A stretch of DNA of 64,000 nt. Source: Verpa conica (lineage: Eukaryota; Ascomycota; Pezizomycetes; Pezizales; Morchellaceae). The DNA is taken from the NCBI GenBank assembly GCA_033030425.1, contig JAUFSD010000025.1, forward strand, positions 1,054,001-1,118,000, written 5' to 3'. Position 1 is the stretch's first letter. Every line of letters begins with the position of its first letter. Both the position numbers and the translations under genes were made by a program. Under the pieces are notes generated by a model. It was not told the origin of the DNA. It was given only the letters and a program-made list of their open reading frames with translations, and searched no databases. Below, piece by piece: positions 21,344 through 33,322 of the stretch.

Positions 21344-24300
21344 ATGGAGCAGAGGGACCTGGAGGAAGAGAGTGGGCGGGATAACAGAGCTCTCGTCAGC
21401 CGTGTTGCAGCGTCTCATGGGCGTCTCGTGGACTCGACCGGACGCTTAACTTTCAGTCGTAAACGCAGCAGAGAGGGCCCCCAGGGTGAAGCACAAGTAA
21501 AGAGACCCCGCCTACAAGGCTCCGTGATATCACCACACAGAGACCATAACCAACCACAACAACAATGCACATCCAGTAACCCGTTCGCGCTACGATCGTC
21601 TGCGCGGTTTATAGGTAGCCGGGTCGCGGGGTCACCGCCATATGTAAACGAGTTCGCTGCCCGCGGCCCCCTATTTAGACCACTACCTCACCCACTAGCG
21701 CACAGCAAGAAGGAAACCGCTGATAAGGGGGGTAGGTACCCCCAACCCACATCACCGCAATTTATCGACCTCACTGGCGGCTCACCCAAAGCCGAGTCCC
21801 TACCACAGATGAGTATGGCTCAGTCCCCATCGGAGGAGCTCACTACTCACGGGTCCAGCCCTGGGTCACCGGTCCTAGAAGGCACGGAGACCTTAGTTAG
21901 AGAGTTTGAGAAATACAAACTAGAGACGAAATTTTATGAAGGTTATGTGGTGCATAGGACATGTAAATTGGGGGGTCTGAGTTCGAGCAAGTCATGGGAG
22001 GAATCGAGATGGAATATAAGGAAAGGCATTGGAACTGGGAGTTTTGGGACTGTTTCGCTTCAGGAGAAGGAAGGGGGAGGAGAGGGAGAACAGCTAAGGG
22101 CTGTTAAAATGATACCTCGGAAACTCTTGAAAGGAGCATGCCAATCGCAGGAGCTGCTAGCTCTGGTTAAATTGAAGGGAGTAAGTCTCTAAGTTATCTG
22201 TATACTTTGAGGTGATAACACACTAATGAACCTAGTATAATCATCTGTTCGTGGATTTTCTTGGTTGGTATGAAGACCCAGACCATACCTTCCTTGTGAT
22301 GGAGTATATCGAGTATGGAGACCTGAGTAAATATATAAAGGACCAGAGGGTAAAGGCGGGGGTAAATGAGATTACCAGACAAATCTTGGAGGGACTTGAA
22401 ATCCTCCATGGTAAAGAGATTTACCATCGTGATTTGAAGCCGCAGGTTAGCTAGACTCCTGATTTCCCACTGATACTTTCTCTGACAAAAGATGGCTGTA
22501 GAATATTCTTATGGCCTCTCTCGACCCAATTTGGGTCAAGATTACCGACTTTGGGGAGTCGAAAAGAGCAAACAATACTTCCATACGAACTCTAGTCGGG
22601 ACTACTGGTTACTGTGCTCCCGAAATTCTTAAGTTGACCCCCCGGAAGTTTACAGCGCGAGGTTTCATCCCCCATGCTCTAGATATATGGTCATTAGGCT
22701 CTCTAGTACACAAGCTTTTGACTTCGGAAACGCCCTTTAACGCAGGGCTCGACCTGGGCCCAACCCTGTCGACAGAGTCAGGTCTGTCAGCACATCCAGG
22801 CTCGCCAGCAGAAATTTCCGAAACGCCCTTTAAAGAAGAGCTCGACTTGGGCTCAGGTCTGTCAGCACCTCTAGGCTCGCAAGCAGAGTCTTTGACAGAG
22901 CGTGGAACCGATCAGGGCTCGCTTTATCAATATTGTAATGGCATTACCGAATTTCCAACCGCTATCTTGCAAAGGTCACAGCTGGACGGAGAAGAGATAA
23001 CGTTTATCAAGAGACTTTTGGTTGCAAATCCGAAGGATCGGCCGACTGCAGCTCAAGCCCTACAGAACCCATGGCTCATAGGATATACCAGTGATAGGGT
23101 TGAGAACCTGAGGAAAGAGTTTTCTTGCCTTGGGGTGGACTTGGAATTAGGGGGCGTGTTGGGGAGACAAGTTGGTAAAGGGGACATCATGCGATTTCTG
23201 CCGAGTTCGGCAAAGGAAACTACCTCGTCTCTGCTCCAGAGGGCCGTAGCGGAAGGTTGCAACTTAGTTATCTCGAGACTTTTTGAATCTCCGAGTTACA
23301 ATCTAAGATCGATGGATAACTTGACAAGGGGAAAGCTATTTCAACTAGCAGCAGAGGCTAGGCAACTCAATACGATAAAATTGCTCCTAAAACACAAGGT
23401 CGACATTGGTGTTTTTTCCGGTGACAAAACAGTTCTTCAGCGCATGATCAATGAAGGTGACATCAATAATGTTAAGCTGATTCTGGAGAATTTAGTCGAT
23501 GCTAAAGCCAACAACGACTGTAAGGAGGGACTTTTACTGGCTATCAAATCTGGAAATGTCGATATGGTAAGGGTATTCTTGACCAATAAGGTTGATAATA
23601 TCGATGCCTTACAATTGGCGGCCAGAAGAGGGTATACCAGTATAGTCAAGTTGCTTTTGGAAAACAAGACCGATATTGACGCTGAGCCTGTGCCTGGAGA
23701 CGTTCAGACAGCCTTGCAGGCGGCAGCCAGGGGTGGTCATATTGAAGCTTTCAAGTTTCTATTAGGCCACAAGGCCGGCAACACTGAAATAGCATCCGAA
23801 GATACCCAGGTATTCTTGCAAACGGCGGTTAAGAGTGGCCATATCGAAATTGTAAAGCTTATGTTGGACAACAAAGTCGACGTCAACGCTGAGCCAGTAC
23901 CAAAATATAATTGGACCGTCTTGCAAGCAGCGGCTGGGGGCGGTCATACCGGGATTGTAAAGTTTCTGTTGGACAAAAAAGCTGACGTCAACGCCGAACC
24001 GGTATGGGGATATGGTCGAACAGCCTTGCAAGCGGCGTCTGAGGGCGGACATATCGATATTGTCAAATTACTATTGGAAAACAAGGCGGACATCAATGCT
24101 GGGCAAGCACCGATAGGTGGTCTGACGGTTTTCCAAGCGGCGGCTAGGGGCGGAAATATCAATATTTTCAAGTTGCTCTCAGACAACAGAGCAGACGTCA
24201 ATGCTGAACCAGCATGGCGCAATGGTCGGACAACATTACAAGCAGCTGCTGAGTGCGGGCATACCAACATTGTCAAGCTGCTATTGGACAACAAGGCCAC

Positions 24301-24619
24301 CGCCGATGAGAAAAGCCCGGGGGATGGCCAGACAGCCTTGAAGGCAGCGATCAAGGGTGGTCATACTGACATTATTAAGTTACTGTTGAGTAAAAATGTT
24401 GGTATGAATAACGGAGTAGAAACAAAACTTGCTCGGAAAATTTTGGAAGCGGCTAGGGGCGGGCATGTCGAGGAAAACAACGCCAACGTCAACACTAGGC
24501 CAGCATATTCGTACCAGGATTTATCAGTCTCTCAGAGGGGAACGGTGTGGAGAGGTAGCCCGGGTATCGTTGAGCTTTTCAGCGGTATAGTGTCTAGTAA
24601 CTCGGAGTGTTCCTGCTAA
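21344..24619 (+). CDS. Protein kinase with C-terminal ankyrin repeats, copy 1
   Basis: Exons 21344-22180, 22236-22445 and 22502-24619 (introns 55 and 56 nt, both phase 0); 1054 residues. Residues 1-190 are disordered, Ser/Pro/Arg-rich. A short conserved block (YKLET.F..GYVVHRT) precedes the kinase: G-loop GTGSFGTV near 230, AVK lysine near 255, HRDLKPQ ending at 349, DFG 365-367, APE 388-390 and DIWSLG, so an active Ser/Thr kinase is predicted. After a linker with KEFSCLGVDLE and DIMRFLPSSAKE, ankyrin repeats run from about 628 to 990 (10-12 units, GGHIDIVKLLLENKADINA type). The C-terminal 60 residues are degenerate. Two same-strand paralogues follow. Function is inferred only: signalling, perhaps recognition, with the ankyrins binding a partner. 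Confidence 0.85.
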
Positions 24620-25262
24620 GTTTGCTCGCGTGGGGTACTTAGGTTTTCGGGCTTTCTTTCTGTTTTAGGGTTCCTACCCACGGAGTGATCTATCACATCC
24701 GGGATCGATTTCTCTAGAATTTTATTTCGCAGGAATTCTTCGCTTACCTTCCTTTATTTTTGCGTTCCTATCCTAGAGTGTGTGGGTGCTTTTGTCGGGG
24801 TCCCATTTCATCTTCTCTTTATCTCTTTATCTGGCACGATATAATGGCCTTTTATTTTATTTTACTCGTCTTTCTAGACTATCAAACTGTGCAGTCGTTT
24901 CTTTTCTTTGATAATCTGTAAAAAAAAGTCTTATCCTCAGGCTAGAAATTAGCGGGTTGTTAGCCTAGCGTTTTCAAAGAGATAAATCTAGAACGTGGGA
25001 GGGACGGGTTTACACGAAGTTTCTGTTCAACATACTCTATATTTCATCTTAGGGGTATGTTCAAGAATTATTTCTGACTGGCTATACTGTATGTATCGAG
25101 TCTATGCTCTTGCATACGCATCTGTATATTTTTATTTTCTTACCGTATACTCGAGGCTTATATGAGTCTATTAGGGTACATGTATGATTCCTTCCTCTGT
25201 ATCGCTGTGGCACATCATTAGCGTACGTGGTTAGCAGACGCTATATATACTGTACATAGATA

Positions 25263-25891
25263 CAGTTCCTCCCAAGAAGTGTTCGTGATCGCTTAGTCAG
25301 CGCAACACACCAAAAGTTGCGATGCAAAAGAAAGGAGAAATGGTAGTAGCCCAGCAACTAAGGTAGGCAGCAGCTCCTAATTAGAGGAGGCTATACCCCC
25401 ATACCATTGAGTGGATTTAGTAAAGGGGAGACACAAGAAAAGCATCAACTAGGACCTATTATCCCTTGTTTTTAGTAATCCGCTTAAATAGGCAATTTTA
25501 TATACAAATACACTCTGGGTTTAAACAGCTATACAGCCCCCAATTAATTTTTTCACTTACCTTGCTCTCTAGGGGAGCTTTTTGGTAAGCTAGGGATATT
25601 AGGGAAATAGATTAGGGACTTCTAGGTGACCTAGTTGTTTAGGTACCTTTTATTTTACTCTCCCTTAAGCATTCTACAGTATCACCTGAGGATATACCTA
25701 AAAACTGGATAAACAGCTTATCCTCATATCCATAACCCCCATACCATTACCCACAGTATAGCTCTTTTTCCTTTACATATACATAGCTTTATTGCCCTAC
25801 CCCCCCCCATTTTATGCTCTTTTAGCATACCCGCATTTCTTTCGTGTGCCGCGCTGACTAAGCAATCACGAAGACTTCTTGGGAGGAACTG
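25263..25891. mobile_element. Inverted-repeat element, CAGTTCCTCCCAAGAAG ends
   Basis: 629 bp with about 48-bp terminal inverted repeats. The left end, CAGTTCCTCCCAAGAAGTG, and the right end match except for a few substitutions, on through a GCTTAGTCAGCGC motif. TA flanks are at 25261-25262 and 25892-25893. There is no coding frame of note, so it is a non-autonomous DNA element. Confidence 0.8.
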
Positions 25892-26576
25892 TACGTGACC
25901 CTAGGTCACCAACATAACACATCCTCACACTTCGTTGGTCTGAGAACAGTCTAGCGAACACTCAACAGCCCACATCGCCTACTGTATGAATTGTGATAAG
26001 TGGTCAGTCCGCACGACGCTCCCTTCCCTAGTGAAGCAGTAAGAAAGGGAGAATTTGAGGCCGCCTTACCTGGGAAGGCAACTCCAACGTCTTGTAGCCA
26101 TCTGCCTACCAGTAGGTGGAGAGCATGGTATATCACTCGCTAAACTTTTTAAAAAGGCTTGCGAATATGGCTAGATATCTCTGAGATTATGTAATTAATT
26201 GAAGGGTTCTGTACTCACTGAAAAATAAATTCTGTCACCTGGATTTCCGTATTAGTAAGTGATGTACCCAGACGAGAGACTATTTTTCAGCGAGTAGTTA
26301 TATGCGTGAAATCTTGGCTATATATAACGAACACGACCATGGGATGAATACACATTGAGGCTCGACCCGGACAAGTTTTGACGACTAGTAATATCTGGCG
26401 CTCCCACACGGCTCTGTCCGTTATGACTGAGATAATTGATATGGTATCTCATAGAGTCTCGTCTATTGTGTTATTATTAAAAGTAATACTTATAAATTAA
26501 TAAGCATGCGTCCTTAGAAGTATCTCGAGCCGGTTTGACCAGGATCACTCGGGCCTTTGTAGGTAAAATTTATTGT

Positions 26577-26596
26577 ATTTATTTATTTATTTATTT
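26577..26596. repeat. ATTT microsatellite
   Basis: Five perfect ATTT units, followed by ATTTG. Confidence 0.9.
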
Positions 26597-27966
26597 GTTT
26601 CAGGTAGTTTGATCTGGCCACTACTCTTCAAGATCTAGAAATGTGTAAGAATCGGCCCCGATGGCGGGGTCCTCCGTAACTGCGGGAATTATTTCCAAAA
26701 AGGCTAACAACTTCAGAACTACCTAGAACCTGCCACTCGAGAGGCAGAAATGCGATATTCTACCTGCAATCTATTGTGGGTTGAAAGGCCCCTGATTTGT
26801 ACTTGGAGAATCCTAGAATAACCGAGAGGAAAAAAAGCCTCAGATTCTGGAACAGCCAAAATCCGCCTTGTGCGCAGCCAAAAAGGAACAGGACAACATT
26901 CAATGTGTTGCCAAGACCCAGGCGGCTTCCATTTCATAAATACGATTTACTATGTATCTATTCTCATCGCCAGAATTAACTAGCTAGGCCATTCTCTCAA
27001 GGGAATTAGCCCTTACTGAGAATTTTATCTCTATGGCTTACGCCGTGTATATATTTCATCACATATTTATACAGCACCTTCAAGAACTGTTGCCTGGTAT
27101 CAAGTTTATGCACCTCCCTACGCATGTGGATATTTCTTATTCGCCTACTATAGTATCGAGACTTATAGGTAGACTCTATTGGCTACTTTTACCCCCTTTT
27201 TTCGCCAGCTTTAACATACATACATATATATTCATGCCACCAGCAGGCGCAGGGCATGACGTATCACTCGTCCATACCCTCTTGCCTTGCACACTCTTGC
27301 ATGGCCTTCCCGCCTTGGAAATATCTCTGCCCACTTATTAGTCAAATATTCATCTACGAGGCTCCCATTTTTAGGATGCCTTGTTTGAGGGTGATGAGGG
27401 ATCCTCCTCTTATATCGCAATACACTCGCCCGGTTCTATTTACAATTAGATATATCTATGGCTCTCGTTACGTATAGGTTATATATTGTCTAGGTAAATG
27501 ATAGAGCAGGGGCAGTGTTTCTCCCCCTAAAGAATAACCAGGCTAGAAAGTTCCACTTAAAATAAATTTAACACGTCACTAATGCGGGGGAAACTGAGGC
27601 ATGGGCCCAAGCCCTTGTATTGCTTAAATGTATTATGGCTTAACTGCATTATGTCTAAAGAAGTCCTTCAGTAGAAATAATCAACGAACCCGTCTATAAG
27701 TAATTACCCAATCCTATTCAACTCTATTCAATCACTCAACAAAGAACACTAGTATCTCACTAATAAGTAAGGGTACTTAATCATTCAACAAACAGTCAAC
27801 AGAATCACTCAAAAGTAACTAAGAAGTCCTACCTAATCTCTTACCCGAATGACAATTAACATAGTTCATAGCATCTAAGAAGTCCTACTCTTGGCCCGGA
27901 GCAGCTAAAAGAGAATCACTAATACCGCCGCAAACCTCCGCCGAATTTCTCTCTACGCGAAAAATT

Positions 27967-30900
27967 ATGCAGCAGCAGAAGGCTGTAGGAGAAGAGGGGG
28001 GAGGAGCAAATAGAGAGTCCTCGCCACAGCGACCTATGGGTAGGGTCAGACGTTTCCTTCTCTCCCGTAAACGGAATAGGGTGAGTTCCCATAATGGGAT
28101 AGAGGCAAAGAGGGCCCACCGGCAAGGCTTCGTAGGCTGGGTCTCGAAGCTCGTTCACCGCAAACGGCGTAAAGCGAACCCCCGGAATGAAGTAAACGTT
28201 GCGGTGACTGCTATACCACCCCACGAAGACCATAAACAACTACCACAAGAGCACACATTTAACGACCGACCTACACCATCACCGGCCGAGCTCATCGCCG
28301 GCCATTTTCCTCAGCCTGTTGAGGAATCACCGGTGCAGGCACACGAATCCATTACCCATGATTTTGCATCTCGAACACTACAAGAGGGCGCACCCGACGA
28401 CCAGTCTGCGCTACTACAACTGGTAGATCCTATAGTTGCCAGCCCACATCAAATTTGTGTGGGATCATCACCAAACGTTATTGTAGCTCCTCCCCCACAA
28501 GAAGAACTCACTATCTATGAGTTTACACCTGGACCACCGTCACCCCCGTCAGTGCACGTCAATACGGAAATCGGTATTGAGTGGAATGAGCGCACCACTG
28601 TCCCTAAACCTACGTTATTACAGCCAGTAGACTCTACAGACTACCAGTCTCAGCTCGGCGGGGGACCCCCACTACAGACAGGCATGACTTCTTCCCTACC
28701 GGGAGGCTTCACTACCACTGAACCGGCGTCTGGACTACCGGTTTTGGGGGGTCCTGCCTTAATTAAAGATGTTAATGAATACAAGCTGGAAACAGAATTT
28801 CGCGATGGCTACGTGGTGCAGAGGAAGAATTTGGGCTTAGGAAGCTTGTGGGAGACATTGTCGTGGAGGAATAAGGGAAAAATTGGTAGTGGGAAGTTTG
28901 GAAACGTTTGGCTTCAGGAGAAGGAGGGAGGAGTGGGAAGAAAACAGCTGAGGGCTGTTAAAATACTACCAAAAGACCACTCCTTGAAAAGTGCGGGTCC
29001 ATCACAGGAGCTGCTAGCTTTGGTCAGATTGAAAGAGGTAAGTCTCAAGACTCTGGATATTTCATGAAGTAACATACTAACTAGTTAGTATAATCATCTT
29101 TTTATAGACTTCCTTGGGTGGTACGAGGGTGAAGATTACACATTCATTGCGATGGAATACATTGAGCATGGCGACTTGGGTAAATACATCAAAGATTCGA
29201 GGGCAGAAACAGGGACGAAAGACTCGACGGCGATGGCAGAGACCAAAGAGATCATTAGACAAATTTTGAAGGGACTTGAGGTGCTCCATAAGAATATGAT
29301 TTGCCATCGGGATCTAAAACCTCAGGTTAGTCTCCTTAGTTGTCATTGACACACCCTCTGACAATAGATTTCTGTAGAACATCCTCATGGCTTCTCTCAA
29401 TCCAGTTTGGATTAAAATTGCCGACTTTGGAATATCAAAACGGACAGAGGACACTTATTTACGGACTCGGGTCGGGACGAATGGATATCTTGCTCCCGAA
29501 CTTCTTGGGTTAATCACTTTGCAGTCCAAAGGTTTCATTCTCCACGCTTTGGATATCTGGTCATTAGGCTCTGTGGTACACGAGCTTTTGACCTTCGAAA
29601 CCCCCTTTGCTCAGCCCGACGAAGAATACGAAACAGAGTCTGGCGTGCCAACAAATCTATCGTCGGCGAGTGGAATCGATATGGCCTCTTTTCAGAGTTA
29701 TTGCAATAAAGTTATTGAATTTCCGGAAGATACCTTACAGGAATCAAAGCTAGAGAGAGAAGGGATAGCTTTTGTCAAGAGTCTTCTGATTGTCAATCCG
29801 GAGGATCGACCAACTGCAGCCATCGCCCTACAGGACCCATGGCTGGTAGGGCACACATACACAAGCGATTGGGTTGAAAACCTGAAGAGCGAGTTCTCGT
29901 GCCTTGGTTTAGATCTCGATTTCGGGGATAAAGATAAAGACCTGATGAGGCGGGTGTATAAAGAGGACATTATGGAATTTTTGCCGGGTTCAGCAAAGGA
30001 GAAGGTCCTATCTCTGCTCCAGCAAGCCGCAGCGAAAGGTCTCACCTCGGCATTTTCGAGGCTTTTAGAGTCGAAGTCCCGGGGCTGTGGTCTAGAATCA
30101 ATTGATATGTTAGCTAGGGGAGAGCTGTTTCGGCAAGCGATAAAAGCTGGACAACCCGAAGTGATCAAACTGCTCTTACAATATAAGGCCGATATCGGTG
30201 CTCGTGTTGGTGATGAATCAGTACTCCATTGGGCAGTCAAGGCAGGGGATGTCGACACGGTTAACCTACTTCTCGAGAATACGGCCGATACTAGTACCAA
30301 CAACGAGCGCAAAGAGGCATTTCTATTAGCTATAAAATCTGGAAACATCAATATGGTAAAGGTTTTCCTGAGAAGCAATATCGATGACATCAATGCTTTG
30401 CAATCAGCAGCTGAGGGTGGGAATATCGACATTGTCAGGCTGCTGATCGAAAACGGGGCCAGCATCAACGCTCAACCACGAAGAGAGAATAGTCTGACAG
30501 CCTTGCAATCGGCGGCTAAGAGTGGCCACATTGAAATTGTCCGGCTACTTTTGGACAAAGGGGCTGATGTCAACGCTAGACCAGCAGAGGGTGGTCGGAC
30601 AGCTCTCCAGGCAGCTGCTGAGGGAGGGCATATCGGGATTGCTAAGCTACTACTGGAAAACAAGGCCAATATCAATGCTAAGCCAGCAGAGCGAGGCGGT
30701 TTAACAGCCTTGCAAGCTGCGGCGAAAGGCGGTCATATCGACACTATTAGGCTACTTCTAGACAAAAAGGCCGATGTCAACGCCAAGTTAGCAAAGGAGG
30801 GCGGTCTTACAGCCTTGCAAGCGGCAGCGTATGGTGGGCATATCGATATTGTTAGGCTGCTCTTGCTATTGAACAAGGCCAACGTCAACGCCTACCCAGC

Positions 30901-33322
30901 GGTGAAGGATGGCCTAACAGCCTTACAAGCGGCAGCTAAAGGTGGCCATATCGAAATTGTCAAACTGCTGCTGGACAACGGAGCAATTGTCAACGCTAAA
31001 AATGCAAAGGATGGTGGTTTGACCGCCTTGCAAGCAGCATCCCTTAGTGGACACATCGACATAGTCAGCCTGCTACTAGACAAAAAGGCCAATGTCAACG
31101 CTCTACCAGCAAAGAAACACGGAAAAACCGCCTTGCAAGCCGCAGCTTGTAGCGGTCATATCGATATTATTAGGCTGCTAGTGGAAAACGGGGCCGATGT
31201 CAACGCCGAACAATCGCCGAGTTACGGCCTAACAGCCTTGCAAGCAGCGGCCGAGGGCGGGCATATCGATATAGTTAAGCTGTTACTGGATAAGAATGCC
31301 TATGTTAACGCCAAGCCAGCATCGGAAGGTCTAACAGCCTTGCAAGCGGCGGTTAAAGGTGGGAATATCGACATTGTCAAGTTACTAACAGATCACAAGG
31401 CCTATGTCAACGCTAAACCATCACCAATTAATGGTCTGACAGCCTTGCAAGAGGCAGCTAAGGGCGGGAATATCGACATAGTCAAGCTATTATTAGACAG
31501 CAAGGCCAATGTAAATGCCGGTGCAGCACAAAATCGTGGCAGGACAGCCTTGCAAGCAGCAGCGGAAGATGGACACATCGAACTTGTCAAGCTACTACTG
31601 GAAAACAAGGCCGATGTTAATGCCAAACCAGCACCAGAGGACGGTCGGACAGCCTTGCAAGGGGCGAGTTATAGCGGTCATATCGACATTGTCAGGCTTC
31701 TATTAGACAACAAGGCCAATATCAACGCCGAACCAGGGCCGGTTAAAGGTTTGACAGCCTTGCAAGCGGCATCATATACCGGACATATCGACACTGTCAT
31801 GCTGCTATTGGAAAACGGGGCCATTATCAACGCCGAACCAGGACAGAGGGATGGTAAGACAGCATTACAGGCGGCGGCCAAGAACGGACATATCAACATT
31901 GTTAAACTGCTACTGGACAACAAGGCCGATGTCAACGCGATACCAGCAGTGAGCGGCGGTCTGAGAACAAAACCAACACCAGACCATGGTCTGACAGCCT
32001 TACAAGGGGCGGCTTTTAGCGGTCACATCGACATTGTCAAGCTTCTACTTGAAAATAAAGCCAACATCAATGCCGAACCAACACTAGATTATGGTCTGAC
32101 AGCTTTGCAAGCAGCGGCTTGGAACGGGCATATTGACATTGTCCAATTTCTGCTGGATAAAAACGCCAATGTCAACGCCGAACCAGCACCAGACAATGGA
32201 CGGACAGCCTTGCAAACGGCAGCTTATGGCGGGTATATCGATATAGTCAACCTCCTTCTGAAACACGGGGCCGATGTCAACGCTAAAGCAGGACATGGTA
32301 ATGGTAGGACAGCATTGCAAGCGGCGGCTAAGGGTGGTCATATTGACATCGTCAAGCTTCTATTGGATAAAAAGGCCGATGTCAACGCTATGCCATCACC
32401 AGGAAAAGGTCGAACAGCCTTGCAAGGGGCGGCTAAGGGCGGCCATATCGACACTGTCAAGTTACTACTAGAAAACGGGGCAGATGTCAACAACCAAGAA
32501 CTAGTAGATAATGGCCGGACAGCACTACAAGCGGCGTCCAAAGGCGGACATATCGACGTAGTCAAGCTCCTGCTGGAAAACAAGGCCAATGTCAACGCTA
32601 TGCCAGTACCTGGTAATGGTAGGACAGCATTGCAAGCAGCAGCCCTAGGTGGTCATATGGACATCATCAATCTACTGCTGGAAAATAAGGCCGATGTCAA
32701 CGCTAAACCAGCACCGGGTCATGGTAGAACAGCTTTACAAGCGGCGGTTTTTGCCGGAAATATCGATATTGTCAAACTGCTACTGAAAAACGGGGCCGAC
32801 GTCAACGCTAAAGGTTCAATGTATCTTGGTTTGACAGCTTTGGAAATGGCTGCTTATAGTGGTGATGTTGAGATGGCTAAGCTACTTCTTGATAGCAAGG
32901 CCAATGTTAACGCTAGACCATCAGTAAGTGGAATGATGGCCCTGCAAGCGGCGGCTTATATGGGGCATATCGACATGGTCAAGCTGCTGATAGAAAACAA
33001 CGCCGACATCAACGCCGAACCAGCAGAGAGGGAAGGTGGCACAGCAATACAAGCGGCAGCTTATAGCGGGAATATTAACCTTGTCAAGCTGCTACTGGAC
33101 AAAAATGCCGATGTCAACGCTGAACCAGCAATGGAGGAGGGTAAGACAGCTCTCCAGGAGGCGGGTGAGAACGCACATATCGATATTATCAAGCTCCTAT
33201 TGGAACATAAGGCCGACATCAACGTTAAAATACCTATGTATGGTAATATAACACTCTTGGAAGCGGCGCAGAAGAGCGGTGAGGTTGAGGTTGCCAATGC
33301 TCTCAGGGGTATAGAACCTTGA
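27967..33322 (+). CDS. Protein kinase with a very long ankyrin array, copy 2
   Basis: Exons 27967-29037, 29089-29325 and 29378-33322 (introns 51 and 52 nt, at the same two places as copy 1); 1750 residues. Basic, Pro-rich N-terminus (1-270), then YKLETEF..GYVVQ and a kinase with G-loop GSGKFGNV near 308, AVK, HRDLKPQ ending at 436, DFG 452-454, LAPE and DIWSLG: all catalytic motifs present. Exon 2 codes for nine more residues than in copies 1 and 3. Ankyrin repeats run from about 685 to the C-terminus: some 31 units, of which units 4-30 follow one 35-residue consensus (TALQAAA.GGHIDIVKLLLDNKADVNA.P....G) with change confined to few positions. Unit 8 has two extra Leu; unit 18 carries a ten-residue spacer insertion. 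The near-uniform DNA repeats (about 105 bp) may be collapsed or miscounted in an assembly. Confidence 0.88.

Larger units (their letters stand above)
24620..27966. other. Intergenic between kinase-ankyrin copies 1 and 2
   Basis: The first 300 bases resemble the 3' flank of copy 2 (AACTCGGAGT motif followed by T-rich sequence), so the duplicated unit includes the terminator region. One inverted-repeat element is at 25263-25891. Near 27780-27900 the copy 2 leader has two AAGAAGTCCTAC units and an AATACCGCCGCAA motif also found before copy 1. Short frames near 26719-27477 are not supported. Confidence 0.5.
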
